This document shows, piece by piece, positions 10,395 to 21,559 of a DNA stretch of 58,000 nt. Origin of the DNA: Cryptomeria japonica (Eukaryota > Streptophyta > Pinopsida > Cupressales > Cupressaceae). A program made the translations under genes and the position numbers. The stretch covers positions 261,952,425 through 262,010,424 of the forward strand of contig NC_081415.1 of assembly GCF_030272615.1 (NCBI RefSeq), in the 5' to 3' direction. How positions within the stretch are numbered: position 1 is the first letter of the stretch; each line of letters opens with the position of its first letter. The notes below the pieces were generated by a model. That model saw nothing but the letters and a program-made list of their open reading frames with translations. It was not told the origin of the DNA and searched no databases.

Positions 10395-10530
10395 AGATCC
10401 TAAAAGTCCCACCATGAAATGATCAAGTAGCTTATTGCTAAAGCAACTCGTTGTATCAACGTTGGTATTAGGCAAAGACCACAACTGGAGCCAAAGTTGA
10501 TGTTTGGTTAGGGATTCAACCTGAGCCAAT
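10395..10530 (+). repeat. tRNA-like (SINE-type) sequence, decayed
   Basis: GTAGCTTATTGCTAAAGCAA resembles an A box and GGTTAGGGATTCAACC further on resembles a B box. The first part aligns with the better copy at 10645, so the two appear related. Boundaries are unclear. Confidence 0.35.
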
Positions 10531-10644
10531 AATAGAGCTTCGCTAGGACCATAAATTGAGTGTGGCTTGATTGAGAGGGATGACAAAAATTGTAAATTGC
10601 ATTCCACCTTTCTAGGAAGAATTCGAAATTTCCATCATAAAACG

Positions 10645-10717
10645 GGCAAGCATCTTGTCCATAGAGCAGCTCGCTAGCTGGAAGAGATTCTCTATTTTCA
10701 ATTCCCGCCTGTCCAAA
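10645..10717 (+). repeat. tRNA-like (SINE head) sequence
   Basis: GGGCAAGCATCTTGTCCATAGAGCA (A-box side) and TTTTCAATTCCCGCC (B box close to GGTTCAANTCC) are about 35 bases apart. GGGCAAG can pair with CCTGTCC as an acceptor-like stem with one mismatch. It is too degenerate for a working tRNA, so a SINE head is more likely. Confidence 0.4.
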
Positions 10718-10815
10718 ATTCTAAGCTCAAATCCTGTAGTGTCCAGAATTTAAACAAGTCTTGCCTCTCAACGAGTGAGCTGCTCTACCAGTGGCTTAGC
10801 TGCCCTTTTGATGAT
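10718..10815 (-). repeat. tRNA-like (SINE-type) sequence, inverted to its neighbour
   Basis: The minus strand reads GGGCAGCTAAGCCACTGGTAGAGCAGCTCACTCG, an A-box-like start, and later AGGATTTGAGCTT as a poor B box. AGAGCAGCTCRCT occurs in opposite orientation here and at about 10658, giving a foldback pair. Confidence 0.4.
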
Positions 10816-11074
10816 TCTAGTAACAGAATGGTTCCAACTATCTTGTTTAAGTCAAATTCATAACCGACATCCTTGTACACATTTCTCTATCTGTCATTAG
10901 GAGTCCTCATAGAACAACGAATCAAATGCACAAGACTGGAGCTTAATACCCAACTCACCACTTTGCCAAACCCATTATGATAAAAAGGAAGATTGCAAAA
11001 GGAAAATTGGGCATTGCAAGTAGAGCACAAATACTCTGCATGAAAAAAAAAATTGGCAACGAAGAAATAAATAC

Positions 11075-11266
11075 CTTCAAGACGAACATGATGAATGATG
11101 CCAGAAGTGTAATTGAGAAGGCCCTCGAAAGGATATATCTGGCTGTAGACGGACGAGTACCCATGCTGAACAAATGTGAGTTTGCCACTGCGTGTACCGT
11201 AATGAACCTCACTTCCAACAGTGGAAGGATCCAGAGGGGTAACCTCGGGCCCTATCTGAGCGTCTC
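11075..11266 (-). CDS. purple acid phosphatase, exon 2
   Basis: The exon reads GDAQIGPEVTPLDPSTVGSEVHYGT and then SVYSQIYPFEGLLNYTSGIIHHVRLE. This is the N-terminal fibronectin-like domain of plant purple acid phosphatases of the PAP15/PAP23 type, where 'YPFxGLLNYTSGIIHHVR' is highly conserved. These enzymes are secreted or vacuolar binuclear metallophosphoesterases (Fe-Zn or Fe-Mn) that release phosphate from esters; PAP15 acts on phytate. The acceptor is CTTCAG/GAGAC and the donor is TTGAAG/GTATTT, both canonical and both phase 1. The next exon (family: L-P-x-T-x-YYYRCGD) was not found at lower coordinates, where SINE-like and LINE DNA fills the space. The gene therefore has an intron of more than 11 kb, as is common in conifers, or is truncated. 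The metal-binding residues lie in the missing exons. Confidence 0.88.
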
Positions 11267-11341
11267 CTGAAGCCCATTAAACAAAATTATATATATGCAT
11301 TCATCTGATAAAGATGGATAATTATGTTGATAGATAATTAC
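11267..11341 (-). other. purple acid phosphatase intron 1
   Basis: 75 bp, GT...AG (GTAATTATC ... TGGGCTTCAG), phase 1. It restores WVSWITG-GDAQIG across the junction, matching the family exactly (one shared Gly codon). Confidence 0.85.
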
Positions 11342-11594
11342 CTGTAATCCAGGAGACCCAGATGGAATCAGGGGTGGAAAGTGCGAGAGCAATTTGTTCC
11401 GGGAAATTGGAGCGAACTTTTTTCGCCAATCTAGGATGGTGCAGGGGAAGGTCATCACTTCTTTTGCGTAGAGAAGGATCGAAACGTCTTGTTACAGGGC
11501 TGAAAGGCCCATCTACAGTTGTTGGAATTGACACTCCATTGCCCACTAACAGTAGCAATTCTACTAAGAAAAACAGTAGCAGATATTCTCCCAT
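11342..11594 (-). CDS. purple acid phosphatase, exon 1 with signal peptide
   Basis: The start ATG at 11594 opens MGEYLLLFFLVELLLLVGNG, a typical secretory signal peptide. The mature N-terminus with IPTTVDGPFSPVTRRFDPSLR and HPRLAKKV follows, then FPEQIALALS-TPDSIWVSWITG. The motifs 'TTLDGPFxPVT' and 'PEQIxLALSxxDSIWVSWITG' mark plant PAP15/PAP23-like enzymes. The 253-bp exon ends in phase 1 at a canonical donor. The two exons give 148 codons of a protein that is usually about 530 residues. The frame is undamaged, so a functional but mostly off-window gene is possible; an orphan gene fragment is the alternative. The promoter would lie above 11594; no convincing TATA box was seen there. Confidence 0.9.
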
Positions 11595-11929
11595 TTCGCC
11601 CTGCCTGCATTCAAATTGCTATAACTGAACAGATACTTAATGCATTTCATTTCCCTTGGAGTTGGTAGGGTATATTCCGAGTATATCACGAACAGTCAAT
11701 GATTCCTTCATATTTCTGAATATTTCTGAGTAATATGAAATAGGCCTGAACCAAAATGGAAAATTTACTACCCACGATTTCATTGTCGTACTGTAATACT
11801 GATCCGTCGTTGTGTTCAGAATGCAATGCATCTAATCAGATGGTAGACCTATTTTGAGTGAAAGCTTTAGGTGGGACAAAATCATCGAACAACAATTTTG
11901 CTTCCCAGCTACGCGAGAAGGGAAATTAA

Positions 11930-13480
11930 ATTTTTGCAATTATACAAGGATTTTTGCGAAAAAAATATTAAAAACTATTAGAAATAATTATCAATTTTTT
12001 AATTTTATTATAAAAAAACTTAACTTGAAGATCCTTAGTATTTGATAGCGACTGATTTGGAGTGATTAGGAGTTATGTCTCTTTCAATATGGATATTTTT
12101 TTTATTATTTTATCAATAAATTCATAATTTAGTACTTTTATTTGAAGAGATTATGATTTTGAAAAAATAAAAATTAGAAGATAATTTATTTATGAGTATT
12201 TGTCTTTGTAGTTTTGTAATAATAGTTTTAATTTAGAGACAAGCAAGTTATTATGTTAAAATTATATTTATATGACATTATTTTTAACAAATTATCAAAA
12301 ATCATATTTTCAACTAATAACATATCAAGATTCTTTTTCATATTTTTTCACTTCACCAAAATTTAGATGCAATTCTTTTAATCAAAAATAATTGAAAAAT
12401 TATTTTAGTTCAATCTTTGAGACTATATGACAAAGAATAGGAAAAATTGATTACAAAATATAGAAAAAAAATTATAACATTGAAAATTATAATTTTTATT
12501 TGGAAAAATATAATATTAATTAAAAATGTAGCCACTAACTATAAAAGATAATACAATAATTGTAATATATAATATATCATTTATTGTAACATTATATATT
12601 ATTATATTTTATTAATATAATATATTGTTATATTATAATTTAGCATTAACTTTATTTTTAGTTTAATTTTTTATGTAATATAATTATTATTATGTAATAT
12701 TACAATATTATTATCATATTATAGTATGTTGTTGTTGTTCTTATTATTATGTTAATAAAGTGAATAATAAAATAGTGAAAAAAAAGCTTCCCATTCTTAA
12801 CTTAAAAAATTTTAAAAATAAAATGGATTTAGTTTATTAAACATCATATATATAAACTCAATCAACATAATATTTTAATTTTTTTAAATTATCAAATTAA
12901 ATTATTTTCAAATCAATACATTAACTATAATGAATTAAATTTATAAATTATCATTAAGAACTAGATTTCTTAGTCAACCAATATTATTATCATATTAACC
13001 AAAAAAGAAATTAAATTGTTTACTATCAAACTGTGTTGCCATAATGTAATAAAACTCATGCCTTATTCAATGAAAATTATAGTTATTTAGACTAACATTG
13101 ATGCTAAGTTTGATTCATTAAAATAAATATGAACTATATAATTGAAATCAAATTTAAATTAAATAATAATTAAGATTTAATTGTGTGTGTATTCAAAGTG
13201 TTGAATAAACAATATAGAACATAAGGATTCACAAAGATATGTGATTCGTTAAATAGGAGATATGTATTTTTTTTATAGGGTGTATATATGATTATGATTG
13301 GAAAAATGTTTAGAATTTTTTTATTCTTTTTTACTAAAAAGTAAGTTCAATAAATTTATATAATAGAAATTGATATATTTTTATGGTTGGAAATGCTTAG
13401 AATATTTTTGTCTAAAAAGGAAGTTCAATAAATTCATATAATAGAAATAAATATATTTTCTTGTCAATGGGCTCATGGTT
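11930..13480. other. extremely AT-rich stretch without genes
   Basis: Long runs of A and T with palindromic TATA/ATAT words, densest at 12480-12780. No ORF of note and no repeat ends were found. It lies upstream of the phosphatase exons, so it could act as matrix-attachment-like DNA; that is only inference from composition. Confidence 0.6.
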
Positions 13481-13562
13481 TGTTGGTGAAGTGGAAAGGT
13501 TCTCAATGAGTCTGTTGGTAAATAGATTTGTCACTATAAATTATCATTCAAACTTGACCCTG
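13466..13562 (+). repeat. possible tRNA-derived SINE head
   Basis: GGTTTGTTGGTGAAGTGG resembles an A box and ATTCAAACTTGACCC a B box (GGTTCAAACCTGACCC type), with a TCTCAATGAG stretch between. No tail or target duplication was identified. Confidence 0.35.
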
Positions 13563-13897
13563 TTCGCCCAAAAAGAAGTGAAAATCATCCAAACAGTTGA
13601 GAGATTGTGGTGAAACCACAATCTTCCTCTGCGTTTGAGAGGGGCAGCTCCCTCGTATGATGGAGATTTTTAGGATTTTTGTGTACTTTTAACCTGAAAG
13701 TACATAAAGGAGAAAACACAAAACTAAAGAAAGGTAAAGAATAGAAACCTCAACAATAGACATACAAATACCAATTGAGATTTCACAATAGATAACAATT
13801 ACAAAGGGGGATTTAAGCACAATATAAGCTTTGACTTGCAATGATGATGAAGAAGGGCTACAAATCTCAACATACAAAGAGCTGAATAACTCTAACA

Positions 13898-14077
13898 CAT
13901 CCGAACCAAGATACCAAAGCTTGATAATGTTTCATTACATCAATTGCATAAATCATAATCATTCCAATAGATGATAAATGATTTGTACATCCAAACCAAG
14001 ATACCAAAGCTTGATAATGTTTCATTACATTAATTGCATAAATCATAAGCATTCCAATAGATGATAAATCACATGGA
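13898..14077. repeat. tandem duplication of a 90-bp unit
   Basis: CATCCGAACCAAGATACC at 13898 recurs as CATCCAAACCAAGATACC at 13988, and similarity runs through GATGATAAAT at the end of each unit. A handful of differences separate them. Confidence 0.9.
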
Positions 14078-14342
14078 CAAAAGATACCACTAATTTGACA
14101 CATGAAAAAATCAGCAATAATAACTCCACAAGAACATATAGAACATGCGAGCTAAATGCATCCTTTATTATCTTCATGAAATTGTACAATCTCAAGAACC
14201 CTTTTATACAAAATGCAAAACCAAAAGTCATTAAACTTGTTCTAAAAATTTCTCCATAGTCTTCTCCCTTTTGAAGAAGTCCCCCCCACTTTTAAAAGTC
14301 CCTTTTACAATGCAAAAGCCTTGTATTTATAGGCTTAGAGAA

Positions 14343-14500
14343 AATAACTACCTCATAACCAACTCATAACCACTTAGGATATAACTAACTAAGTTGGTCA
14401 CTTAGGATAACTACTTAGAATAACCATTTAGGATAACTACCTGAAGTAATAACTTAGGACAACTACCCAAATGATGACTTCTAATAACTACCTTTTACAA
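14343..14500. repeat. degenerate short repeats TTAGGATAACTACC
   Basis: CACTTAGGATAACTAC-like words recur about six times with 18-25 bp spacing (CTTAGGATATAACTAAC, CTTAGGATAACTAC, TTTAGGATAACTACC, CTTAGGACAACTACC and others). They sit just upstream (minus strand) of the TATA-like site. Confidence 0.65.
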
Positions 14501-15159
14501 ACAAGTTAGGATTTACATTGCTTATCTAGAAATAAGGTCCATTATCTAACTTTCACTTACAATGAGTGACATGAGTCAGTTTTACAAAAGTGTAACTAGC
14601 AACTTCTAACTTTGAAAAAGGACCAAATCTTTGACATTGTTGAGGTAGTTTTTGATATCCATCTATTCCATTTTTCTTTGTAACCATCTCACCATCAACT
14701 CTACGAGCAAATAATCTTGAAGATTTTCATAATGATGAAAAAGTTCTTTTCTTGCACCACAAGTATCCTCATATATTGAAAAATTTAAGCCAACAAATTT
14801 CAGTTCTCTTTCTTCTTCATTTGAAAGCATCCAAAAACTGCAGGTTCGAAAGCTATCATATTGGATATTGCATCATGACATGATCAGTTGTAAGGATATT
14901 GTTTGGCTATCATAAATTTTATCACTCCCACACTTTGAATAGAAAATTCAAGTCCATCAAGCTTGCTATGCTCCTCCTAAGGAGAAATGCAAAGCAATAT
15001 TCGATTAATCAAAAAGAAGTCATCATACACAAAATGTATCACCATCCCATTCAACATCTCAACCAATAACATGTTATCATTATCATGTGTTTCTTTCTCT
15101 TCTTTTAGTTTCACTCGTTTGATATCAGTTTCTATTCTCCAACATCATTAATTTGTGTC

Positions 15160-15890
15160 AATGTCTCCATTCTTTGCTCTCACATTGCATTTGTTTGCAA
15201 GTTCCTAAGGCCATTTCAACCTCTCAATTTTGAGCATATCATGCAATCATTGTTGATTGTGAGATGGTATTATCTGGAGGCATCTTTCAAATGGTTCACA
15301 TGTTGTCTATCATTCCACATTTTTACAAACATGTCAATCAAACATTTACAGCAACAACATCTGAAAAAAATTCCCCATTATTATTATACTTTTGTGGATG
15401 TTCATCACCCTTTCCAAAGTTCTCATTTTACAGAGGTAGATAGGATGTGGGCAACTGTTGTGTATTTTGGCTTTATACCCACCACATGCATCTTCTTGAA
15501 AGTTTCCAAATCCTTTCTAACAAATCCATTTTGTGTGCGGACTGGAATTATTCATCTCATACCTTGAGATGAGATCTCTTTTGAGGCGGCATGTTCTTTA
15601 CACCTGCAAATTACATTTTCATGGACCTTTCTTAAGCATTTTCAATATATCCATTGTGCATATACCGAAATCATCATTCTACTCCTTGAGATGACGTCTC
15701 TATCAGGTGTGTTGTCAAATGTATTTGCTCGAGAGCTTCTACAAATTTGTTAGACAAATGCATTTTGTGTGTAACCTGCAATCCCATTTCATTTCCCAGG
15801 ATGACATTTGTTTGTAGAAAGTTGGCATATAGTTTACACATCTTATCTATGCTGCTTCATTATGCGTGTATATTGAGCAATGGAATTACA
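15160..15890 (-). pseudogene. decayed PPR (pentatricopeptide repeat) gene fragment
   Basis: Read on the minus strand across frames, the sequence shows successive plant PLS-type PPR signatures: NGIAGYTQNAFV (about 15790), FDNTPDRDVIS then MISVYAQ (15725-15660), QNGFVRKDLETFKKMHVVGIKP (about 15535-15470), RVMNIHKSII and, after frame changes, a D-V-x-V-N-x-LIDMFVKCG-like stretch (15390-15310), then NTISQSTMIA and VEMALGTCKQMQ (15270-15190). These match the repeat 'RDVISWNAMIxGYxQNGxxxxALELFxQMQ...GxKP...HxxIIxxGxxxDVxVxNALIDMYxKCG'. PPR proteins bind organelle RNA for editing or splicing. Several stops and frameshifts make this a dead copy. The repeat period appears in the DNA as 110-125-bp degenerate direct repeats. 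Its limits are unclear and sequence to about 16070 may belong. Confidence 0.7.
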
Positions 15891-16079
15891 AACAACAACC
15901 TCATACCAAACTCCTATATGCTTTATGTTTTGTTAAATCCTCATACATTGTTACAAAGTTTCTTTGATATTGCAAGCAAAGAGGACAAGGGATTTGCTCG
16001 AAAATTGCAAAAGACTCTTCACCAAATGAACCAAGCAAATGAAGTTTTGAAGCAGTTTTTGAATTAGTTATAATAACTA

Positions 16080-17768
16080 ACTCCTTTGTGAAGAATGCAT
16101 TGACATCTTTCAAAAGTAAAACAACTCATCGGCAAGCGAAGAGTCAAGCTAAATGTATTCAATAAATTAATTCCTTCTTATTGGCCTAAATGGACCCTCT
16201 ACAACTTATCGGCTTCTTTCTCAACTTGGGCAACTTGCCAATGTTAATTTTTTTTATCGTTGATGGCAATTATAACACATATTAAAAACTCCTCCTTTAG
16301 TGACTTGGTGCTGAGCTTACATTTCTACATGTAGATAAAGAAGATGTATTTGCTTAGTTTCTTGGGTAGTTACAATAACTACTTTATCACTTCAGTTATC
16401 GGCCATTTACAATATTTCCAAACTGTCCAAAATTACCGACAAACTCCAATAAATTGGAATACACTAAGCCTTGTTTCATTATCGAGCCTTTGGGGAAGTT
16501 TTCAAATTTACCGAAATCATTAATGGGCATAATTCCACTCTTGGTGTTGACCTTCAAAAAGATGGATGCAATATACTTTGTTGGCATATTGTGCAAGGTC
16601 ACCAACTTAGGCATGTTGTTAAAACTGTTGATGAGGATATACAAGGCTCCTTTCGGTGAATTCTGAGTCTTTGACAAAATACCAATCTTAAAAATCTTCC
16701 ACCCATTATTTACTTTGTGAGGATTTCGAACAACTCAAGAAACTAGTCGAAAGGACCGATCCACACGCTGAACAAGTGTTTCTACTCATTTATAAGTACC
16801 TGGTGATTTGAAGAACATCCACAAGTCTATCGGTATTTTGGTTGGTTTGTTGAACTTAGTGACATAACTGAGTTGATGGCTCCTTCATTTTGGTGGAAAT
16901 AAGAATATCCACAACTTTTTTTTAAAGATGTGTTAAATAGTTGATGTGATAGGAGACTTAGCATTTGAGGATTATAGTAGACCTTTCAAATCGACAACTA
17001 CTAGATGCAAGTTTTTAAAGGTCAAAAAGTTTAAAATTTTACAAGTTTAAAAAATAGTGGTAACAGAGTCTGATCAAGTCTTGAGGTCAAATTTGATGGA
17101 ATGGATAATTCATTAAGATTATCTTCTTAATAAAATTTTTAAAAATGTTTATATTATATTATAATTATTATAAAGTTCAAAATAATAATCAATAAGCTAC
17201 AAAAATATTTAATACATGTTATAACCCTTTAAATAAGTAATTATATAATTAAAATAATATAATATTTTATTGTAATTCAAACAAATTAAATATTAATTAA
17301 ATTAACTAAATATATTGTAATTAATATAATCATAATCTTGATTAATTAAAATGAAAAATAGTAAAAATAACTAGAAAATTAAAATAAAAGAAGTTAATTA
17401 ATAACCCATAGTGAAGCAAACCATTTTTTTGATACCTTGTCAAGCTAAGAAAATTGTAGCAAAACAGATTAAATTTCAAAATAAACAAATTTTGTGCAAC
17501 ATTAATCAAAACTTGGAAGTCATTAATGTTATTTGGAATTTCTAGGAATTAACAAAACTTTGTAACTAACATCATTTATTTAATCTTCAACTTCTCAATT
17601 GTTCTCTATCACATTCCTCTATCGAATTTCGGTGTTCTCCCCTCTACATTATACCATCTCTTTATTATTTCCTTATTGTGTAGCTTCATTGGAGATTATT
17701 TATTTTCCTTTTACTGATCTCTACACCTATCATCTTGACTTCCCATATTGGCTTTGTATAGCGCTAGT
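16080..17768. other. unassigned region
   Basis: No gene recognised. A 93-codon minus-strand frame at 16396-16677 has no motif that I know. TGGTAACAGAGTC at 17058-17070 resembles a decayed Met-type primer site. 17100-17450 is very AT-rich. Confidence 0.5.
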
Positions 17769-18409
17769 GTAATGTCCCCATTTTAAGGTTCCCTAACAGT
17801 ACAATAGTCATTAGCTTTCTAGGTTTGTGCTAGCATATTTAGAACGGTAATTTGATATTACTAGTGAGCTTAGATAGTTTAGAGGAGTCATATGATGCTT
17901 TCAAATGTTATTTTTGGCTTCTTGTTTGGGCTCCAATATTTTTGGAGGGTTAGTAATTCACCTAGTCAAGTTTATTTGTTCGAGTTGAGGGTGCTTAAGG
18001 GATTTGAAATTAAAGGCTAAATTATGGAAAATTGACATAAAATAGCATGAACAACAAGCTACATATGTGGTGGGAAAATATAGAGCTAGATCTAAGCAAA
18101 AGGGACAAAGAAGAACCTGTGTCAAAAAATCTAGCCTGAAAGTATGGGACCTAGATGCTTGGGGCAACCTAGTCCTACGACTATCAAATGCAGACAAAGA
18201 GGAAACTTTTAGTATCAAAATTTCGCTCAAAATCTTCTCCCAAATGTTCTTTAGGAATTTACGATACTGAGATGCTCAAGGCAACTCAATCCTCTTCTTT
18301 TCGCCCCTGCAACATGTCAGATTTGATAGACGTCTTCTCCTTTGCTAGAATCTTCATTTGTAGCTTCGGAATCTATTGTATACACATAGAATGAAAGGAA
18401 ATGGTGTTG

Positions 18410-18678
18410 TTGATAAGGGTTTTCCTAGGTCAAACCTTAGGTTTGGAATTAACCCTTAAATTGAATTAAAATTGTAAATGGAAATGTTGAAGTAAATTTT
18501 GAACGATATACTTTAGATCTACTACAATTGATGAAGGTTGATGATGCAATGCTCTTATGATGCAATGCTCTTTATATGCAATCACAAGTGTTGATGCAAT
18601 AACATGATGAAACATGAATGACTCAAACACAAACACATGCTCACATAAATATTGATGTAACTTGTTTCTATTGGCAAT
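18410..18678 (-). mobile_element. old LTR of the 8231-type family, left part
   Basis: CCTAGGTCAAACCTTAGGTTTGGAATTAACC (18424-18454) matches the equivalent segments of the LTRs at 8231-9466 and 43771-45112. The LTR is interrupted at 18679 by another LTR and resumes at 19686. Its left boundary may lie upstream, near 18.0-18.1 kb. Confidence 0.55.
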
Positions 18679-19685
18679 TGACACTCATCCGGTAAGAGTT
18701 AATGTCATTTTGGGTTGCCATTGATGGCAACTCATCATCTCATGGGATTTCATCTTCAAGTGTATATAGTCTCTATTTGGTTTGATTGTCTTATCTCTTT
18801 TGGTTAACCAGTATTCATTACACCTCACCGGTATTCACATTTCTTCACAACTAGCACCAACATTCACTTTGTTTCATTCCCAGTAACTAGTCTGGGTAAC
18901 GTGTATATGGAACCCGGTAATGGATAGGACCTAGATAGGAAATCTTTTGGTCCTGATTATTTTTTTCATGGATTTGTGGTAATGTGTGACAACCGACATG
19001 GTCATTCGGATTATGTTTGAAATTCATTATGTACTAATAGCCGAAATGTTTATATTTCTCATTGAAGCTCACATGGTAAAGTTAGAAGGATATTTAAGGA
19101 GATTCTTTTGGCAATAGATCATATGAGTTATGGAATGCAATTTTTTGGATGCGAATATTTCAGTGGGTATCGATATGCATTTTGGTCAGCAATTAGAATC
19201 GTTTGTTTGCAATTTCACGTGCATAGCATAACCAGTAGCTAAACATGGTAGAACAAAGCATCAGACAACAGGTATACAAAGTTGGCTATCAGAGCTTGAA
19301 CCGAAACTTATCCAGCATGGTCAGAAGCATTTCATTAGTTCATTTTAGTTTGTAATTACTTTTTAAACCTTTGTAAGTCAGTGAGACTTCCTATTTTGTG
19401 TTTGAGCAATGAGCTCTAGGTGGTTGCCCTGATTGCATGTGCAATCCCCTTTATGTAATATTTGTATACCTTGATCAAGTATATAAATATTTTGGATATT
19501 AGCCCCACCGTGGTTTTTCCCTTTGCAGGGTTTTCCACGTATAAATATTGGTGTTATGGTTTTGCCTTTTTATGTGTTATTTGGTGTATGCACTTTAATT
19601 TTATTTAATGTTAACCGATTAATAAGAAATAAGTTCAAAACTAACATTACCAGTAGAACACTGATTCACCCCCCTCTCAGTGTCA
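18679..19685 (+). mobile_element. solo LTR, Copia type, nested in an older LTR
   Basis: It begins TGACACTCATCC and ends CTCTCAGTGTCA, giving perfect 7-bp inverted ends TGACACT/AGTGTCA. GTATATAAATATTTT (about 19479) is a TATA-like site. ACCGTGGTTTTTCCC-TTTGCAGGGTTTTCCACG (19508-19540) and CTGATTCACCCCCCTCTCAGT near the end are typical R/U5 words of plant Copia LTRs and recur in the other Copia LTRs here. No convincing 5-bp duplication was found (GCAAT against TGGAT), so inter-element recombination is possible. Confidence 0.75.
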
Positions 19686-20190
19686 TGGATTCCAATAGTT
19701 TCTCCATAATGTTGAAAATATCGAAATGATATGGTGGGATGAAATGTTGTCTTGAATGCTTAAAGATGCTTGATGTGGAGGCAAAAATGATGGATGAAAG
19801 TGATTGATTGTGGATTATATTAGATTATGAAAATGAATCAAAATGATGCTCTTATATAGGGTTCCCAAGGTAATTTATCAATTAGGCCAACCTGCAATGA
19901 TCATATTGAGACATTGAGATCCAAAATCACTAGGAAGGGAAAGTGCACCAACACATTCAAAATAGCTTCTATTTAAGGAGGACCAAGACACCTCAGGTGC
20001 CCCTATCCACCAAAAATAGGGCAAACAAGTGGGAAATGTAGAGTTCATAACCTAATGCTAGGGTTTAGATCACCATGCAGAAAGATGACATTAGTTTTGA
20101 GGTAAAAAGGCTAGAAATGGACCTAGGAGAGAGCTAAGATGGGACATGCTAAAGCAGGGACACAAAAAGTGGTGACACTATAGAAGGATT
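19686..20190 (-). mobile_element. old LTR of the 8231-type family, right part
   Basis: TATATAGGGTTCCCAAGGTAATTTATCAATTAGGCC (19855-19890) and GGACATGCTAAAGCAGGGACACAAA (20143-20167) match the segments at 44740-44775 and 45047-45070 of the LTR near 44 kb. The right boundary is approximate. Confidence 0.55.
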
Positions 20191-20229
20191 GATTAATGGA
20201 AGGCATTAATGTAAAGTATCCATTAATAG

Positions 20230-21539
20230 GTTCATTTTTTAGATAGATACTTTTGTTCTTTGTATTTTGACTATGTTACCCTAGATAAGGCACCAGTCTT
20301 TTGGGTTGTCCAATTCTTGGTTCAAAATCAATTAAAAAATAAAATCCATTTTATTTCTATGTAATTAGGAGTAGGATAATTTATGATTGTCCAAGAAATG
20401 AGCTAATTCAAATCAAATCAAACATTTCCTTAGTATATTTTCATTGGAAACTTATATTCTTTACTCACAATATTTGAGCATGAGTTCTAAAGATCATTAA
20501 AAATTGTTAATGGAGACCCAACTTGATTTTGCAGAGCTAAATTATAGAAGATGGCAATCTTGTGATTGAGTCTTTTCAATTGGCCACTAACCCAAGAATC
20601 TGATAATTGAACATGGCTAAATCATAGGACTTCTTAGATGTAACCAGTTGGAACCACCAACACCCTGCAATGCTCATTTGGCCAAATTTCAAAAAAATCC
20701 CTGTTGATTGGTCTACAAACTCAATCCTCTTTTATGCTATATATAATTCAACAACTCCATGGAATACTGATAGTAGAAAAAAAACACGGCAAATGATCTT
20801 TTGGCATTTTTAGTATTCTTGTCCCTATTCATATTCTCTCAAGTTTCTCTTAGTTGAGGTGGCATGCATAGAACCATTATTTGAATTGCCATTTGAAATA
20901 ATGCTTATTGTCATGTTAAGGTTGTAGCTTCCCCAATCATTAATCCACAAGTATTATCTTTGATCTCTTCACCCATTCATTCCCTTCCTATATGATTGTG
21001 AATCATCGTGGTAATGCTTTTCTTTCACAACTTTTCTGTACATCATCATTCTCGTAGAGTTCCTAAACAATTATTTGTGCATCAGTACAAGTTGTAGTTT
21101 CAGAAGCATGAATATTAATTTGTGTTTGAGTATTTGGAAATCAAAGCATATATCTCCAGCTCAAGAAATCCAATGTTTTTTCTTACTACATTAAATGTGA
21201 CATCTACGAATGCATCAACATATTGAAAGGAAAACGGGCATCCCAGAATAACCATCTGAGACTTGTATGTGTATCTAGCATCAATTACAAACACACATCA
21301 CTATGTGTAACATGCTAGAACTTTAAAAGAGACATTAATTAAAAAATTTAACTAACTGAAACAAAAGTAACCATTGCAAATATAGTCGTTATCATAAACA
21401 TTACAAATAACATGAAAGGAATTTTTATTTATTTTTTAAGCAAGGATAATGATGTCTGAAAGTAATTTCATTGGACTAAATCAAACATATATGTAAGATA
21501 AAGAAATAAACAACATTGCATGAAATAAAAGAGAGAAAG
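20230..21539. other. no gene seen
   Basis: AT-rich sequence without a recognisable protein or repeat. Confidence 0.5.
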
Positions 21540-21559
21540 GGTTTAGAGAGTACTTTTCA

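Larger units (their letters stand above)
13690..14640 (-). mobile_element. LTR-like remnant (minus strand)
   Basis: CTATAAATACAAGG on the minus strand (rc of about 14317-14331), followed downstream by GCATTG, resembles the TATA region of the LTR near 25.45 kb. Ends could not be defined. Inside are the 90-bp duplication and the TAACTACYTAGGA-type repeats listed separately. Confidence 0.4.

Noticed and set aside
16396-16677. 93-codon minus-strand frame
   Set aside because: No known motif; overlapping frames on the other strand are equally open.
17769-17800. TGTAATGTCCCC as the start of another chromovirus LTR
   Set aside because: No matching end or target duplication could be found downstream.
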